Shown here piece after piece: positions 27,283 through 36,736 of a stretch of DNA of 64,000 bases. Made by a program: the position numbers and the translations under genes. The notes beneath the pieces are model-generated. The model saw only the letters and a list, made by a program, of their open reading frames with translations. It was not told the origin of the DNA and did no database searches. Source of the stretch: a bacterium (GTDB lineage: Bacteria > Bdellovibrionota_C > UBA2361 > SZUA-149 > JAEUWB01); the NCBI GenBank assembly GCA_016786595.1, contig JAEUWB010000018.1, positions 1 through 64,000 on the forward strand. Reading direction: 5' to 3'. The stretch's first letter is position 1, and the number at the start of each line of letters is the position of its first letter.

Positions 27283-27859
27283 TATAAATCTAAAAGATGG
27301 TTTGGCACTGTCAATCTATGTCATCCTGAGCGGAGCGCGGCGAAGTCCAAGGATCTCCAAAATATATATGATCACTGTATTATATATTGCGCTTGCCCAA
27401 TCTGCCTACGCCTTGCCTTGGGATACAGATTTAAATCATCAGCAGTCTTATAAAACTTCAGAAATGGCTCGCTCTCCTGTTAAGGGAACAATTCCTTTAG
27501 GCGCAAAGCCGTTTACGCTGTCACATGAAGATGCTGGAAAGAATTTAAAAAACCCCAGCACTCCGACGCGTGCATCGCTGTGGCGTGCCCGCCGTTTATG
27601 GAATTCAAACTGTGCCACCTGTCATGGTCTTCAGGGTGATGGCAATAGTGTAGTTGGCCCACAAGTTAAAGCACCCTCACTTAAGTTAGATCTTTATAAG
27701 AGCCGCACGGATGGATGGATATATTCTGTAATCCATGCTGGTCTAAATAATATGCCGCGTTACGGTTATAAACTTACCGAACAAGACCATTGGGATCTTG
27801 TAAATTATGTTCGTTATATCCAAGGACAGCATCAAGATTTAATCGCAGCGCAAAATTAG
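27272..27859 (+). CDS. actE: Alternative complex III monohaem cytochrome c, ActE
   Basis: ActE is the monohaem cytochrome c subunit that hands electrons to downstream acceptors. One haem motif, CATCHGLQGDGN, is followed by KAPSLKLDLYKSRTDGWIYS and MPRYGYKLTEQDHWDLVNYV, as in the DUF3365/cytochrome c family of act clusters. The ATG at 27272 has a GGAG ribosome binding site and overlaps actD. From it the N-terminus contains a dispersed repeat in frame (VILSGARRSPRIS). A second ATG at 27368 starts a normal signal peptide (ITVLYIALAQSAYA). I prefer 27272 on ribosome binding site grounds, but the mature protein is the same. Confidence 0.88.
   Translation: MSDSINLKDGLALSIYVILSGARRSPRISKIYMITVLYIALAQSAYALPWDTDLNHQQSYKTSEMARSPVKGTIPLGAKPFTLSHEDAGKNLKNPSTPTRASLWRARRLWNSNCATCHGLQGDGNSVVGPQVKAPSLKLDLYKSRTDGWIYSVIHAGLNNMPRYGYKLTEQDHWDLVNYVRYIQGQHQDLIAAQN
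27320..27357 (+). repeat. GTCATCCTGAGCG-type dispersed repeat inside the actE 5' coding region
   Basis: The 38 nt begin GTCATCCTGAGCGGAGCGCG and end AAGGATCTCC, with ATCCT/AGGAT arms forming a short palindrome. Sequences of this type are known as dispersed repeats in many bacterial genomes. Here the repeat keeps the actE frame open and encodes VILSGARRSPRIS upstream of the signal peptide. No second copy was noticed in this window. Confidence 0.7.
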
Positions 27860-27870
27860 AAGATAACCTT

Positions 27871-29205
27871 ATGTCACACTCGCTATCATCTGTTGATTTA
27901 AAAGACGTTCCAGAAATTCTTGCTCAAGAGCCGATCAGGGTGCGCTCAATTGAAAAGGGCATGCTCTGGGCATTTTTAATTGCTGGCATTTTGTCACTTG
28001 GTTTTGGATTGATGGACGAAACACTTGTGGACACTACCTGGCTTTGTCTGCATGTAAATGCGGTGTTTTGGTTTGACTTAGCGATTGCTTCAGCTGGATT
28101 TTCTGCGGTTTTTCATATTTCAAATTCACAGTGGTCACGTCCAATCCGTAGGCTTTTTGAATCAACTTCAGCAGCTGTTTTTTGGTTTGTCATTCCGCTT
28201 GTTGCCTTGCGCTTTGGTTACGAACATTTGTTTGGTTGGGCCCATGATCCGAGTGCTCATAATGGGCGTGGTATGTGGCTTGATGAAGACTTTCTGTTTA
28301 CGAGGGTTACTGTTGCAGCGCTTTTAATTGCCTGGTTGGTCTGGCGCATTGTTAAATTATCAGTTGCGCGCGATATCGTCAGCGTGCGTTCAGGTATTAC
28401 GGGGATTAATAAGGATGCGCTTTCACGTTGGTTTGACGGCAAGCTTAATCATTACGCGCTGGGAACGGATACTCAGGCACTTGCTACAGTGGAAGAGAAA
28501 ATGAGCTATTCGAGTCCAGTCGTGGTTATTTTTTATGCACTCTGTATCTCAGTTGTAGCATTTGATGTTGTAATGTCGGTTGACCCGCATTGGTATTCAA
28601 CTCTTTTTGGCGCGCTGATCTTTATGAGCGCAGTCTACTCAGCGGTTGCTTGGCAGGCGGTTTGTCAAAATCTCGCTCGGGATTGGCATCCAATTTTTCG
28701 CAAGAAGATTGAGCGCCGCACCCTACACGACCTAGGCAAGCTTCTTTTTGGTTTTGGTATTTTCTGGGCGTATATGTTTTGGAGTCACTATTTGACGATT
28801 TGGTATGGGAATATCCCAGAAGAAACGCATTGGGTGATTGTGCGATTACGTGAAGAGCCTTGGCACGGCTTAGCCTGGCTGGTCTTGGGCTGTAGTTTTA
28901 TCATTCCATTTTTACTTGGGCTTAGTCGCGATCTTAAGCAGGTGCCTCAGCTTTTACTGGCAACTGGCGTGATTGTGCTTTTTGGTCAATGGCTGCAGAT
29001 TTATTTATTGATTGTGCCCTTTCACTATCCGGACATCATACCGCTTAGTGTCCACCAAGTGTTAATTACTTTCGGTTTTATGGCGGCATTATTGTTATTG
29101 CAAATTCGGTTTCTTTCCCGAGTGCCGTTGATTCCGTTTGGTGATTTATATTTAACGCAAGGCAGTCATGCTCAAGCTGCGCATGAAGCTCACGGGCATG
29201 CTTAA
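27871..29205 (+). CDS. actF: Alternative complex III second NrfD-type membrane subunit, ActF
   Basis: ActF is the second ten-helix NrfD-like subunit, paralogous to ActC. With the ATG at 27871 it has 444 residues. Helices such as MLWAFLIAGILSLGFGLM, LHVNAVFWFDLAIASAGFS and FGIFWAYMFWSHYLTIW are visible, along with the act-typical WYGNIPEETHWVIVRL. The C-terminus is His-rich (GSHAQAAHEAHGHA). No cytochrome oxidase genes follow, unlike many act clusters, so the terminal oxidase must be encoded elsewhere. Confidence 0.93.
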   Translation: MSHSLSSVDLKDVPEILAQEPIRVRSIEKGMLWAFLIAGILSLGFGLMDETLVDTTWLCLHVNAVFWFDLAIASAGFSAVFHISNSQWSRPIRRLFESTSAAVFWFVIPLVALRFGYEHLFGWAHDPSAHNGRGMWLDEDFLFTRVTVAALLIAWLVWRIVKLSVARDIVSVRSGITGINKDALSRWFDGKLNHYALGTDTQALATVEEKMSYSSPVVVIFYALCISVVAFDVVMSVDPHWYSTLFGALIFMSAVYSAVAWQAVCQNLARDWHPIFRKKIERRTLHDLGKLLFGFGIFWAYMFWSHYLTIWYGNIPEETHWVIVRLREEPWHGLAWLVLGCSFIIPFLLGLSRDLKQVPQLLLATGVIVLFGQWLQIYLLIVPFHYPDIIPLSVHQVLITFGFMAALLLLQIRFLSRVPLIPFGDLYLTQGSHAQAAHEAHGHA

Positions 29206-29226
29206 GATAGGTTTGAATTAAAGCTC

Positions 29227-30867
29227 ATGCAGCGCTGCGCCACACAATTTAATGTTTGGCGCGTTTTCCGGTTTACTGCTGACTTGATCTTGATTAGCCT
29301 AGCTCTTGTCGCGCTAGCGCATTCCTTCCGGTTAATCTTTGAAAATATTAACAATCTGCCCCGCGATGACGATTTTAATTCAGTCATAGACTTATTGACT
29401 CGCCTCAATGCAAGTCAATCGTTTGATCAGGTTTTATCTATTTTATTTGGCCCACATAACGAACACAGGGTGCTAGCATTGCGATTGATTGTGATTTCTT
29501 ATTGCGCACTCTTCGGGCAAGTCAATTTTATGATGCTTACCTGTATAGGGTTACTCTTACTGGTTTGCTTTCAATACTTTGTTGCCGTAAAATTTTTCTG
29601 CAATTTGAGGGAGCGGATTTACGCATATTTACTCTTATTGCTTTTTGTCTTAAACACAAAGAATTACGATAATCATTTATGGGCGACAGCGGCTCTGACT
29701 GGTATTCCTAGTTTATTTTGCGCATTTCTTTCATTCTACTTAATTACCTTCTGTAATCGCTGGGTCAGCGCACTTTGGCCTGCGATACTTGCCGCAATGA
29801 CATTAGCCAATGGATTTATCGTATTTTTTATTTGTTGCTTGGAATTTTTTTTGCAACGCAGATGGAGAATTTTAGCACTCTGGTTAATTCCGACGACTTT
29901 TTTTACTTATCTTCAATATCTTGCACTGCAGAGTTTGAGTCGAAAGCAGGAGTTAGACCTGAGCGTGTTTTTATCGAAGTATGACTATTTTTTAGGTTTT
30001 ATTGGTAACGGATTTGCCTCAGAATCGCTCCAGTTTGGCATATGGTTCGGGATAGTAATTATCCTCTTAGGTATATTTTCAGCCTTTAGTCGGCAGCGCG
30101 CTGCGTTTTTGTTTTTTTGTTTTTTAGTTGGAACGGCAGCTTTGAATTTACTTGCCCGAGGTAATTACGATTCTCAAGCTGTGGTTATTCAATCTCGCTA
30201 CGCTTTGCCGTCATTTGCTGTTGGGGGCGTGTTAATCCTCAATCTAATCAGGCAAGCGAAAATTTCTAATTTGCTACTGCCAGCGACGTTGCTGCTAGCG
30301 TTGAGTTGCTATTGGTCACATTATGATCTTTGGAGACACGGCTATGATTACAGTCAACAGCGAGCCAGTGATAGTCTAACACGATATGCTCTCAGCGAAG
30401 AAGGTTTGAATTATCCATTCAAAGGAGTGGCCGAGCAGATTATAGCTGAGTCCAGGAATAAATATTTTGATTTATCGACTGCCAAGCCTGAGATTTCACT
30501 TGCTAATCCTGTAAGTCTTTCTGAAAAGAAAACGCGCTATGGGAAAACTGGCGTGTGTGCCCATTTAATTGCTACTCCTCGGCATTTGATTATTAATGGG
30601 ACATTTTATCCCCCAGATGTGAGTCGAATGCGTAATAACTATTTCGTAATTTTAAAGAGCGCGGACAGTCAGCTTGCCTTTACGACGCAAAGTCGAATTA
30701 ACTTCGCAAATCGATTAACATCTAGTAATCCAAATCTTTTAAATACTGGTTACTTTGCCGTAATCGACAGAAATCAAGTTCCTACGGGACAGTATAAAGT
30801 GGAAATTCTAATGAAGAACCGTAAATTTAGACGTAAGTTTGATTGCCAGAGAACGCTAACATTATGA
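29227..30867 (+). CDS. Polytopic membrane protein of unknown function
   Basis: This 546-residue protein has roughly ten to eleven hydrophobic helices and a soluble C-terminal domain of about 150 residues with Cys near both ends. Near the N-terminus are an acidic patch (PRDDDFNSVID) and LFGPHNEHRVLALRLIV. That layout resembles the NEH loop in the membrane protein at 13668. The GT-C glycosyltransferase superfamily is a reasonable structural guess, but there is no proof. It begins 21 bp after actF without obvious functional connection to it. Confidence 0.5.
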   Translation: MQRCATQFNVWRVFRFTADLILISLALVALAHSFRLIFENINNLPRDDDFNSVIDLLTRLNASQSFDQVLSILFGPHNEHRVLALRLIVISYCALFGQVNFMMLTCIGLLLLVCFQYFVAVKFFCNLRERIYAYLLLLLFVLNTKNYDNHLWATAALTGIPSLFCAFLSFYLITFCNRWVSALWPAILAAMTLANGFIVFFICCLEFFLQRRWRILALWLIPTTFFTYLQYLALQSLSRKQELDLSVFLSKYDYFLGFIGNGFASESLQFGIWFGIVIILLGIFSAFSRQRAAFLFFCFLVGTAALNLLARGNYDSQAVVIQSRYALPSFAVGGVLILNLIRQAKISNLLLPATLLLALSCYWSHYDLWRHGYDYSQQRASDSLTRYALSEEGLNYPFKGVAEQIIAESRNKYFDLSTAKPEISLANPVSLSEKKTRYGKTGVCAHLIATPRHLIINGTFYPPDVSRMRNNYFVILKSADSQLAFTTQSRINFANRLTSSNPNLLNTGYFAVIDRNQVPTGQYKVEILMKNRKFRRKFDCQRTLTL

Positions 30868-30999
30868 TTTCAGATCTAGCTTTGAGGGCTTTTTGCTTGA
30901 GCATGCTAACTCGCTGAAATATATCATTATTCTTAAGGTTGAAGTGGAAATATAAAGAAAACTAAGAACTTAGTCGATAATTAAGATGAACTGCGCACT

Positions 31000-33249
31000 A
31001 TGAATAATCTAAAAAATTCTCTCAGATTTAAGTTTTTATTTTGCATATTAGCAATTAGTTTTCTGCCAAGCAGCAATGCCCTTGCAGATAGCCTCTCTAT
31101 TACTGCCCCTTTAGCTGACACTGAAGTGATTGAAGGTGATGATTTTGCATCTATAGAATTAGAGAATCCATGGGATTTTAACGAGCGCCGAGATATCGGT
31201 TGGGAAGAAGGTTATAATGGTCCTACGGTTAGTGTTAGTGGTGGTGTTTGGTCAGGCATTAATGCAGCGTCAGGGGCATACGTATTCCCGCTCTTTCAGG
31301 GATTCCGTGAAGGACTAAAGCCTGATGTGCTACCGGGAGATCGGTCTTTACCTGCGCTTGGCTATAATAATCCAATTAATGCTGCAAAGTATACGCTGCT
31401 TAGTTACAGAGTGAATCACAATTCTCGCTCAAGTTATTTTATATATTGGAATAACGATCCAAATCTCCCAGGAGGTTGGCCAAATGGTTCCAATTTAGCT
31501 GGCCAATATGATGGGTACTATCATGGTGCCGGGGCTTTTGCTCGAGAACCTTGGGAGGTTTATTCATTTGATATGTCCGCGAATGGGGGACAATTCGCTG
31601 CCTACAGCGGCTCTTGGAGCGGCAGTATCATTTCATTGCGATTGGATCCGTCAATTGTTGGCGCTGTTGGATCTCAAGCTCAATATGATTGGGTGAGGTT
31701 GGTTGATCCAACTTCTGCTCCAAACCATACCATTACGTGGAGCACTACAGGGGTCAATCAAAGCAATGCTGTAATTACGATTTACGTCGACACTAACAAT
31801 TCTGGTTTTGATGGAACGCCAATTAAGCGCTTTACCAATGGATCTAATCCAGGATCTTGGACTTTCCCGACGGCAATGCTGCCTCCCGGAGATTATTACT
31901 TTTATGTTAGCGGACACGTGGCCGGTGATCCTAGTTCACAGTATGCACGTTCTGAATACACGCCACGTTTGAGAGTCAGTAAGGCGCCGGAGGTAGTTTT
32001 TTCAGCTCCTTCAATGGTTTCAGGGGATGATTATGCAACGACCGAGTTAGGTGATCCTTGGGATATGGATCAGACTACTGACTTACCAAATTTAGATTTA
32101 AGTTGGCCGACACAATGGCGTCAATTTTCTTCTGAATCTTTCAATGCAGGAATTTTTCAGGCAGTTGCAAACTCGCCTCTGTCCGGAAGTCTGCATACGG
32201 ACGTACAAACACATTTTAGGATACCGCTGGATAAGCCAATTGATACCAGTAAATATCGTTATGTCAGCTATCGCTTAGCTGTTGATGATAGCCAATTTCC
32301 GACAATCTCTGATAAAGTTCGAGATGGCTGGGTCGGCCGCGTAGTCTGGTGGACAGGTGACGAAGAAGATCCCCGGCATTTTTCATCATTTTGGAATTCC
32401 GTTGGACATACTGATGACCATCCAATTTATGAGGGCTGGCATACGTATGTTTTCGATCTGCATGATCCTTTAACTCATGAGTATAATAAAAAGTTCACAG
32501 ATAATCCTTGGCTATATCACTTAAGATTTGATCCCCTCGAGACTGTGCTCCCCACATGGTTTTATCTTGACTATTTCCGCTTAACTGCTGATCCAAGGCC
32601 AGACTCGAGTGGTAATATCGATTTAGAGTTTTCAGTAGCAGATAGCGATAGCGCTACTGTAGACGTTAGTTTGTATTATGATTTAGATAATGTGGGTTAT
32701 AACGGAACACTGATTACGACCCTCAGTGGAATTGCACCGGGCAATCATTCGCATGTTTGGAATATGTCTTCGATTGCAGCAAATACAGCTGTTTATGTCT
32801 ATGCAGTTGTTAGCGACGGGACAAATACTCGCCGCGCCTATGCTTCAGTGCCAATTCTAGGAGGCCAGTATCAAACTAAAACTCCTCCTGCGATACCGCG
32901 CGATATAGCAATTTCTAATTTAGTGATCAGTCCGAAAAGTGTTTCGAAGAAGGGTAAGCGAGTTACGGTATCGGTCGATGTCAGTGACAATAATCCACTG
33001 ACGAGTGTTAATCTTTTTGTTGAGCGGAAACCAAGTAAGTGGCGTAAAACCGTCCCAATGACTTTAGTCCCAGGGACGACTAACCGTTATACTGCTCGAG
33101 TTTCAATTCCGAAAAATAAGACGCGAAAAAAGCAGCGCTACTATCTCTATGTGCAAGCTCGTAGCTCTGGTCCGAGTGTAATTGGTGGTCAAGCTACAGC
33201 TGAAGAATATAAAAGCTTGCGCGCTAGCTTTGTCAGTCAGTCTAAATAA
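31000..33249 (+). CDS. Secreted protein with an internally duplicated module
   Basis: This 749-residue exported protein has a signal peptide (LFCILAISFLPSSNALADS). Two related modules are seen. The first starts near residue 45 (EGDDFASIELENPWDFN) and ends with YDWVRLVDP and IYVDTNNSGFDGTPI. The second starts near residue 340 (SGDDYATTELGDPWDMD) and ends with LDYFRLTADP and YYDLDNVGYNGTLI. Each looks like a beta-sandwich carbohydrate-binding-like unit plus a fibronectin/Ig-like unit. A basic C-terminal Ig-like domain (residues about 640-749) follows. The function is unknown. The duplication is clear from the matched motifs in the same order. Confidence 0.6.
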   Translation: MNNLKNSLRFKFLFCILAISFLPSSNALADSLSITAPLADTEVIEGDDFASIELENPWDFNERRDIGWEEGYNGPTVSVSGGVWSGINAASGAYVFPLFQGFREGLKPDVLPGDRSLPALGYNNPINAAKYTLLSYRVNHNSRSSYFIYWNNDPNLPGGWPNGSNLAGQYDGYYHGAGAFAREPWEVYSFDMSANGGQFAAYSGSWSGSIISLRLDPSIVGAVGSQAQYDWVRLVDPTSAPNHTITWSTTGVNQSNAVITIYVDTNNSGFDGTPIKRFTNGSNPGSWTFPTAMLPPGDYYFYVSGHVAGDPSSQYARSEYTPRLRVSKAPEVVFSAPSMVSGDDYATTELGDPWDMDQTTDLPNLDLSWPTQWRQFSSESFNAGIFQAVANSPLSGSLHTDVQTHFRIPLDKPIDTSKYRYVSYRLAVDDSQFPTISDKVRDGWVGRVVWWTGDEEDPRHFSSFWNSVGHTDDHPIYEGWHTYVFDLHDPLTHEYNKKFTDNPWLYHLRFDPLETVLPTWFYLDYFRLTADPRPDSSGNIDLEFSVADSDSATVDVSLYYDLDNVGYNGTLITTLSGIAPGNHSHVWNMSSIAANTAVYVYAVVSDGTNTRRAYASVPILGGQYQTKTPPAIPRDIAISNLVISPKSVSKKGKRVTVSVDVSDNNPLTSVNLFVERKPSKWRKTVPMTLVPGTTNRYTARVSIPKNKTRKKQRYYLYVQARSSGPSVIGGQATAEEYKSLRASFVSQSK

Positions 33250-33253
33250 CTTG

Positions 33254-34510
33254 TTATTTTTTAACTAAACTCATTGCCCAGCCCTTAGGGGTGATGGGAA
33301 TATCTACAACTGCGCCAACTTCTGCAGCATTATAGCGCATAACACTTTTGGTGAATTTCGAATCATGCGACCGCGGATAGAAATAATCTCGGTAAACACC
33401 ATAAGTCAGCACTAAGACTAAGGTGTAACAAGTAGTTAAAACAAACTTATGCTTGTAGGTCTTAATGCAGTTAAAGATGCAGCAATAGAAACAGATTGCT
33501 GGAATGAACCAATATCTGCCGGCGGTTCCAGGTTTTGCAAGAATCTGCCAATGCGGAGCAATGTCGGGAACGGTGGGACTTATTAATGCTGAAAATAATA
33601 TCATTGCGGCGAGCAAGGCAAATAGCTTGAGCTCATAGCTTGAGCGCCTTAATGCTAAATATATCACTATTGAGCCAATCAGATTGGGCACTATTGCTGA
33701 GTAAATATTCCAATGCTCGGATTGACTCAACGCCCTAAATCCGCGAAAGCCGATCAGCGAAGATAAAAAAACCTTCCCTGAAATCACCTGCATAAATCCG
33801 AGTAGATTAAATTCGAACAGTATTTTCGGTCGGTCACCAAAAGAGCCACTCGTCAACAGGTATATGGTGATTAAAGCGCAAGAGCTTAGCAATGCTAAAC
33901 GATAGAGGTTTAAACGCGTGCGATTCTTATAACATACGGCAGTGCTCAGTATCGTCAGAAATATGGAAAATGGGCCACAGAGTGCAGTTAGTAAGAGTAT
34001 TGTAGTTTCGAAGTAATAAATCGCCTTACTAGTGGCAGGTTTTGCGACTAAGACTAAGAAACTGAAAATTAGTAAGTGCCATTGGGTGTTGGCAAGATTA
34101 GCATAGATCTCAACAGTATTCGGGGCTAAACAATAAGCGATAGCAATCAGGGCTCGGTTTTTTTGTGCTTTAATTATATGTTCGAATCGATTCGATAGAA
34201 AAAAGAATACCGGGAGCAATTGAAGTAATATTGCCAAGACATTATTTGCTAGCGGTGCCAACTTCAAGGGGAAAAATGTCGAGTAAGATCCACCCAGGCG
34301 ACAGAGCATCGCAGTCGTTCCGTTGTAGGGCTTGAGCAGTGTCATTAATGCGCCTTCATTATGAGCTTGCGCAAAGCAGACAGTGCCATCTTCGGCGTAG
34401 AACTGAGGATTGCTAATTACGTCAAAGCGCCTCCCTAAATACATGACGACGCAGAGTAAAGCGACAAGAAGTATGGTAAAATTCAGTTTGTTTTTGTGAT
34501 TCGCTGGCAT
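33254..34510 (-). CDS. Polytopic membrane protein of unknown function
   Basis: This 418-residue protein has about ten hydrophobic helices. The first periplasmic loop reads DVISNPQFYAEDGTVCFAQA, then KPYNGTTAMLCRLGG. That AEDG-containing pattern recurs in uncharacterised bacterial membrane proteins with GT-C-like topology. It is convergent with the secreted duplicated-module gene (4 bp apart) and divergent from the MqnB-like gene (38 bp). A role in envelope glycan assembly is only inference. Confidence 0.5.
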   Translation of the reverse strand: MPANHKNKLNFTILLVALLCVVMYLGRRFDVISNPQFYAEDGTVCFAQAHNEGALMTLLKPYNGTTAMLCRLGGSYSTFFPLKLAPLANNVLAILLQLLPVFFFLSNRFEHIIKAQKNRALIAIAYCLAPNTVEIYANLANTQWHLLIFSFLVLVAKPATSKAIYYFETTILLLTALCGPFSIFLTILSTAVCYKNRTRLNLYRLALLSSCALITIYLLTSGSFGDRPKILFEFNLLGFMQVISGKVFLSSLIGFRGFRALSQSEHWNIYSAIVPNLIGSIVIYLALRRSSYELKLFALLAAMILFSALISPTVPDIAPHWQILAKPGTAGRYWFIPAICFYCCIFNCIKTYKHKFVLTTCYTLVLVLTYGVYRDYFYPRSHDSKFTKSVMRYNAAEVGAVVDIPITPKGWAMSLVKK

Positions 34511-34548
34511 TTAATATAGCTATAGCTGAACGGAGTATTCATATCTAG

Positions 34549-35184
34549 ATGTTTAGTAAGCTCATCATCGCAGCAGCTTTCGAGCCTGAAATCGAGGCAT
34601 TACGGGCGACGATGTCGAGTGACCGGCGTTTTGAGTTTTTGGTTTGTGGTGTTGGATCGATTGAAGCCGCAGCAAAAACCGCGCAATACCTGACCATATC
34701 GAGCGAATCTAATCGCGCAGTGATCTTTGTCGGGAGCCTCGGTTCAAGCACTAGAGATCTACCAATTAATTCATTAGTTAGTGCAAGCACAGTAAGGCTG
34801 GCTACAGTAGAGGACAACAGTTCGTATTTGGTCCCGACGATGAAGTCTGACTTCGCCGCAGATATCAAGATCTCAAACATCTTCCCCGAATCCCAGATTC
34901 ACTCACTAGCTGTCCGCTCGACAATGCGCATTACGCAAACCCCCGGACTGGCCGCAGCCCTTGCCAAGCAATCAGACACAACTTGTGAGAATCTAGAACT
35001 TTTTGGCGTTGCAATGGCCTGTAAGGAACTGCAGGTGCCTTGGGGTAGCCTTGGCGTAGTCACAAACTATTGCTTTGAGAACGCGCACCAGGAGTGGAAG
35101 GATAATTACCGCAATGCAGCGGGCATGATTAGTGAGTTTTTTAATTTAAACCGCGAGAAGTTCTTTGCATTTAAAGCAAAGTAA
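34549..35184 (+). CDS. Nucleoside phosphorylase-family protein, futalosine hydrolase-like (MqnB-like)
   Basis: This 211-residue protein has the PNP/MTAN-type start LIIAAAFEPEIEALRA, with FLVCGVGSIEAAAKTA and FVGSLGSS. The C-terminal half carries CENLELFGVAMACKELQVPW, where the family has its substrate-contacting ESMEG-type motif, and VVTNYCFENAHQEWKDNYR, which recalls futalosine hydrolase. With mqnD and a UbiA prenyltransferase in the same window, a role in the futalosine route to menaquinone is plausible. An MTA/SAH nucleosidase paralogue is the alternative. Confidence 0.6.
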   Translation: MFSKLIIAAAFEPEIEALRATMSSDRRFEFLVCGVGSIEAAAKTAQYLTISSESNRAVIFVGSLGSSTRDLPINSLVSASTVRLATVEDNSSYLVPTMKSDFAADIKISNIFPESQIHSLAVRSTMRITQTPGLAAALAKQSDTTCENLELFGVAMACKELQVPWGSLGVVTNYCFENAHQEWKDNYRNAAGMISEFFNLNREKFFAFKAK

Positions 35185-35399
35185 GAATCCCCTTATTTTT
35201 CAGGCAAAACACCAAGTAATAATTAACCACGCGGACAGGCAAGGCGATTGCTTGTGACAATTCTTTTACAACACAATTTCATAGCTTTTACTCAACTGTG
35301 ATTCTCTGCTGACTTTGCACTGCTAAAAATTCTTTCATGCACGGAGATATTCCACTGCATAAACAAACCAAGGAAAGATTTTTTAGGGAGTGTGTGAAA

Positions 35400-36125
35400 A
35401 TGAAAACATTAGCAAAAGCAAATAATGTTGCCGGGAACTTAGCAACAAAGATTGAAGTTGAATTTGAACCTGTTAACTTTAATACAGCAACAGACGAAGA
35501 ACTAGTTGAAATGTTTCGCTCTGGCTGTCAGCAAAGTTTTGAGCACTTAATTAAGCGCTACGAAACTAAAGCCTATCACCTTTCAATGCGGCTTACTCGT
35601 AATCAGGAAGACGCAGAAGAAGTGCTGCAAGACGTATTTTTAACAGTTTACCGTAAACTCGAAGGCTTTGAAGGTAAATCTAAATTTTCAAGCTGGCTCT
35701 ATCGCATTACTGTTAACTCAGCCTTCATGAAACTACGTAAACGCAAAAACCATGAATTCTTAGGCATTGAAGAAGCAATCGACCAAATCGAAAGCAAGTA
35801 TATGTTTGAAGAACGTGATTATGGTGATGATGCTTCGGAATTGGTTGCTGGCGCAGAATTAGGCGAAATCCTTGAAGCTGCTATTAAGCGTATTCCTGAA
35901 GAATACAGAGCAGTTTTTGTCTTGAGAGACGTTGATGGGCTTTCCAATCAAGAAGTCGCGGCTATGCTGGATATTACTGTGCCAGCTGTAAAATCGAGAC
36001 TGCACAGGGCACGGATGATGCTTCGAAAACGTCTCAAACGAACTTATGAAGAGTTTACAGGAAATACCGCTGCTCCAGAGGAAAGGCTAGCAAGGGACAG
36101 GCTCTCTCTCGACCAGGCAGTATAA
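35400..36125 (+). CDS. RNA polymerase ECF sigma factor (RpoE-like)
   Basis: This sigma-70 family protein of the extracytoplasmic function group has about 241 residues. Region 2 is FEHLIKRYETKAYHLSMRL with QEDAEEVLQDVFLTVYRKL. Region 4 is IPEEYRAVFVLRDVDGLSN and AAMLDITVPAVKSRLHRARM. The ATG at 35400 has a GGGAG ribosome binding site about 10 nt upstream. The ATG at 35337 would add 21 residues but has no ribosome binding site. No anti-sigma gene is adjacent. The 215 bp upstream of 35400 contain no other gene. Confidence 0.9.
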   Translation: MKTLAKANNVAGNLATKIEVEFEPVNFNTATDEELVEMFRSGCQQSFEHLIKRYETKAYHLSMRLTRNQEDAEEVLQDVFLTVYRKLEGFEGKSKFSSWLYRITVNSAFMKLRKRKNHEFLGIEEAIDQIESKYMFEERDYGDDASELVAGAELGEILEAAIKRIPEEYRAVFVLRDVDGLSNQEVAAMLDITVPAVKSRLHRARMMLRKRLKRTYEEFTGNTAAPEERLARDRLSLDQAV

Positions 36126-36177
36126 CTATGTAAAACTATTGCAATAAATATTATGACAACCGTATACCTAGCTCTGA

Positions 36178-36217
36178 CGTCTACTGTATAGAAACACGAT
36201 AAACTAGACAGTAGACG
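36178..36217. promoter_or_regulatory. 14-bp inverted repeat upstream of the second ECF sigma gene
   Basis: CGTCTACTGTATAG (36178-36191) matches the reverse complement of CTAGACAGTAGACG (36204-36217) with one mismatch, around a 12-nt spacer. It lies 50 nt before the GTG start of the sigma gene and has no T-tract. It may be an operator or a 5'-UTR hairpin. Confidence 0.5.
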
Positions 36218-36266
36218 GAAGTTCATGACCTGCTGCGCCATCGCCAAGCTGAAAGGAGATCATAGG

Positions 36267-36734
36267 GTGTCGATAGAAAGACTGGTTGAGGAGTTTGGCG
36301 ACGACATCTTCCGTTTCTGTCTTCATATGTTGGGTAATTTCCAAGATGCTGAAGATGCAACTCAAGAAGTTTTTGAAAAAGTGCTGCGTAAGCACCAGAC
36401 ACTTGACGATTCAAGTAAAGCGAAAAGTTGGCTTTTATCAATCGCGCGCAATACTTGCATTGATCGCATGCGCTGGTGGAAACGAACGCACGTTTTTTTG
36501 TCTAAACAGAGCGCTGAGGATAGAGTCCAGCCTCAGCTTAGTGAAGACGCCCTTAGTGTGCTTGCCTGCATGCAGCTTTTATCGCAGGGTCAGCGCGAGG
36601 TCGTTACACTTAGATATTTCCAAGATTTATCAGTTGAGGAAACTTCCCATGTTCTGGGGATTAGCCCAGGAACAGTTAAATCTCAATTGGCACGGGCGCT
36701 GGAGAGCTTACGTGCTAAGTTAGAGGCGGTTTAA
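36267..36734 (+). CDS. RNA polymerase ECF sigma factor, metal/envelope-stress cassette
   Basis: This is the second ECF sigma factor, 155 residues from the GTG at 36267, which has AAAGGAG at the right distance. An ATG at 36225 would add 14 Cys-containing residues but has a poor ribosome binding site. Region 2 is DIFRFCLHMLGNFQDAEDAT and QEVFEKVLRK, with LLSIARNTCIDRMRWW. Region 4 is GQREVVTLRYFQDLSVEETS and GISPGTVKSQLARALESL. The two genes behind it, a one-TM protein and a Spy/CpxP-like periplasmic protein, resemble the order of cnr-type sensing cassettes. Confidence 0.88.
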   Translation: MSIERLVEEFGDDIFRFCLHMLGNFQDAEDATQEVFEKVLRKHQTLDDSSKAKSWLLSIARNTCIDRMRWWKRTHVFLSKQSAEDRVQPQLSEDALSVLACMQLLSQGQREVVTLRYFQDLSVEETSHVLGISPGTVKSQLARALESLRAKLEAV

Positions 36735-36736
36735 TT

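Noticed and set aside
35337-35399. Earlier ATG for the first ECF sigma factor
   Set aside because: It has no ribosome binding site, whereas the ATG at 35400 follows GGGAG at good distance and starts a normal-length sigma factor.
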